From JBMZCV01 sp049613665 (lineage in GTDB: Bacteria > Bacteroidota > Bacteroidia > Chitinophagales > UBA2359), in NCBI GenBank assembly GCA_049613665.1, contig JBMZCV010000077.1, forward strand, positions 1 to 21,853: a stretch of 21,853 bases of DNA, read 5' to 3'. This document shows positions 21,734 through 21,853 of this stretch, piece by piece; the stretch's first letter is position 1, and every line of letters starts with the position of its first letter. The translations under genes and the position numbers were made by a program. Below the pieces are notes generated by a model. It worked only from the letters and a program-made list of their open reading frames with translations. It was not told the origin of the DNA and did no database searches.

Positions 21734-21853
21734 GTTCGGACATTTATACATTTATTTATCAAAAGTTTAAACATACTATTTTTTTTAGGATAAAGCGGCC
21801 AATATTTGCTATTTCTATGGCCTTTTTTGTGGAAAAATAGTATGTTTCTCTTG
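21734..21853. mobile_element. MITE-like element R2, copy 2 (cut by window end)
   Basis: It begins GTTCGGACATTT, the same terminal sequence as copy 1, and stays closely alignable for about 120 bp to the window edge. Internal complementary segments are cleaner here: AAACATACTATTTTT (near 21769) and AAAAATAGTATGTTT (near 21832) are exact reverse complements, and GGCCA/TGGCC nest inside. The right end lies beyond the window. It sits just upstream of the WD40 gene. Confidence 0.75.

Overview
This AT-rich window looks like the chromosome of a member of the Bacteroidota, probably a Cytophagales-like gliding or aquatic lineage; the genus cannot be told from the sequence. The reasons are the very low GC in intergenic DNA, the lack of clear Shine-Dalgarno sites, several promoter boxes of the Bacteroidota type (TAnnTTTG), lipoproteins and secreted proteins of Bacteroidota style, an ECF sigma factor overlapping an anti-sigma-like/outer-membrane-barrel fusion, and the general gene complement. 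I see no prophage, CRISPR array, rRNA or intact insertion sequence.

Layout. 1-4200: lipB (minus), then a run of plus-strand genes: a DUF72 protein, a small secreted protein, a lipoprotein-type MsrA and a MORN-repeat (YwqK-type) lipoprotein. 4259-6171: a LuxR/NarL-type response regulator (minus) divergent from a small protein that may be a DNA polymerase III psi-like subunit, followed by the RdgB/HAM1 nucleotide-pool cleaner. A 23-bp perfect palindrome sits at the predicted start site of the response regulator gene. 6534-11030: two separate ECF sigma modules, one with a small soluble zinc-finger anti-sigma protein (plus), the other overlapping a membrane protein with an anti-sigma-like N-terminus and a barrel-like C-terminus (minus), with a short-chain dehydrogenase between them. 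11328-12761: a two-gene unit of a PD-(D/E)XK nuclease-like protein and a secreted SUMF1-domain protein, closed by a strong bidirectional terminator. 12836-16086: an AlkB-type membrane di-iron hydroxylase and a CPA-type Na+/H+ antiporter with an RCK domain (both minus). 16087-17086: about 1 kb with no convincing gene, but with hairpins and repeats. 17087-21700: minus-strand genes for a lipoprotein, a broken gene tail, a DUF4442 hotdog protein, a RetSat/CrtISO-type FAD oxidoreductase, tRNA-Val(GAC) and a seven-blade WD40 protein.

Non-coding structure is the most distinctive part. There are two families of short dispersed repeats. One (R1, about 100 bp) has three diverged copies, one ending directly against the antiporter start codon. 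The other (R2, about 180 bp) is MITE-like, with perfect 17-bp terminal inverted repeats and a self-complementary interior; it occurs between the thioesterase and oxidoreductase genes and again at the right edge of the window. Most genes are ordinary housekeeping or envelope genes. The parts that may hold new biology are the nuclease-like/SUMF1 pair, the anti-sigma/barrel fusion, the repeat families and the hairpin-rich 1 kb gap.
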